From DATHYU01 sp033722675 (GTDB lineage: Bacteria; Actinomycetota; Acidimicrobiia; Spongiisociales; UBA11373), in assembly GCA_033722675.1 (NCBI GenBank), contig JAWVYO010000058.1:1-14966 (forward strand): DNA of 14,966 nucleotides, read 5' to 3'. How positions within the stretch are numbered: the first letter of the stretch is position 1; each line of letters starts with the position of its first letter. The position numbers and the translations under genes are program-made. The notes beneath the pieces are model-generated. The model was given only the letters and a program-made list of their open reading frames with translations. It was not told the origin of the DNA and did no database searches. Below are positions 14,692 through 14,966 of this stretch, in pieces.

Positions 14692-14966
14692 GCGGCCTCC
14701 ACCCGATCGGCGACCTCGTCCGGTGGGCCGGCGGCGTCGACACGGACGTGGGCGGCCGCCTCGTACAGGTGCCGCCGCGCCGCCGTGAGCTCCTCCAGCC
14801 GACGGCCGACGCCTCCGCCGAGCACCGGTCGCCCTTCGCCGTCCCCGACCCGGCCCCGGAGCACCTCCGCGGGGGCGTCGAGCCACACGACCACTCCCTC
14901 CGCGCGCATCCGCGCGACGTTGCGCTCGTCGATGACGACACCGCCGCCGCAGGCCACCACCGCCTC
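14676..14966 (-). CDS. aroK: Shikimate kinase, C-terminal part (5' end outside window)
   Basis: This enzyme phosphorylates shikimate at the 3-hydroxyl. The last 96 residues are present and the frame stays open to the window edge. It begins EAVVACGGGVV, whose CGGG segment is the shikimate-binding loop. VVWLDAPAEVLRGRV follows, then the lid region GRPVLGG with its conserved Arg, and RRHLYEAAAHV, where the Arg contacts substrate or ATP in the family. The missing half should contain the P-loop GxxGxGKS. A GTG at 14960 is in frame but lies in the middle of the conserved domain and is not the start. The 16-nt overlap with aroB indicates a tight aro operon. Length after completion should be about 170. 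Confidence 0.93.
   Translation of the reverse strand, partial: EAVVACGGGVVIDERNVARMRAEGVVVWLDAPAEVLRGRVGDGEGRPVLGGGVGRRLEELTAARRHLYEAAAHVRVDAAGPPDEVADRVEAAWNAS

Overview
The window is very GC-rich (roughly 70% by eye), almost fully coding, and dominated by one long run of co-directional minus-strand genes. Gene content and order (aroK-aroB-pepQ-efp-nusB-pyrR-pyrB-pyrC-carA-carB-pyrD-pyrF) match the shikimate/pyrimidine chromosomal core of Actinobacteria. The Thr-rich linker of the lipoprotein and the heavy use of GTG starts fit a deep-branching actinobacterium such as an Acidimicrobiia member. That placement is inference from style, not a database result.

Layout, in transcription order (high to low coordinates). 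(1) 14966-11463: the 3' half of shikimate kinase, then 3-dehydroquinate synthase (aroB), an M24 Xaa-Pro peptidase, elongation factor P and NusB, packed with overlaps of 0-16 nt. (2) 11462-11164: the only sizeable non-coding gap. It holds degenerate GC-rich repeats, a perfect 7-bp hairpin, a possible -10 box, and a clear PyrR-binding RNA hairpin whose lower stem buries a Shine-Dalgarno sequence. That Shine-Dalgarno serves an 8-codon leader ORF, whose stop overlaps the pyrR start. (3) 11163-2473: pyrR-pyrB-pyrC-carA-carB-pyrD-pyrF, which covers de novo UMP synthesis except pyrE; no pyrK is present. Nearly every junction is a 1- or 4-nt stop/start overlap, so the leader could control the whole operon through translational coupling. 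(4) 2434/2476-657: two envelope genes of unknown function, a secreted protein and a lipoprotein, attached to the operon's 3' end but possibly with their own leaderless promoter inside the end of pyrF. (5) 2-652, plus strand: the C-terminal part of a secreted multi-domain protein, convergent with the lipoprotein.

The enzymes form a nearly complete pathway. CarAB makes carbamoyl phosphate, PyrB joins it to aspartate, PyrC closes the ring, PyrD oxidises dihydroorotate, and PyrF makes UMP after a PyrE encoded elsewhere. PyrR senses UMP/UTP and represses. Points most worth a second look: the PyrR hairpin plus coupled leader ORF, a class 1B-like PyrD without PyrK, a strong base-skew reversal inside carB, an EF-P loop reading PGKGK, and a NusB with a ~70-residue N-terminal extension.
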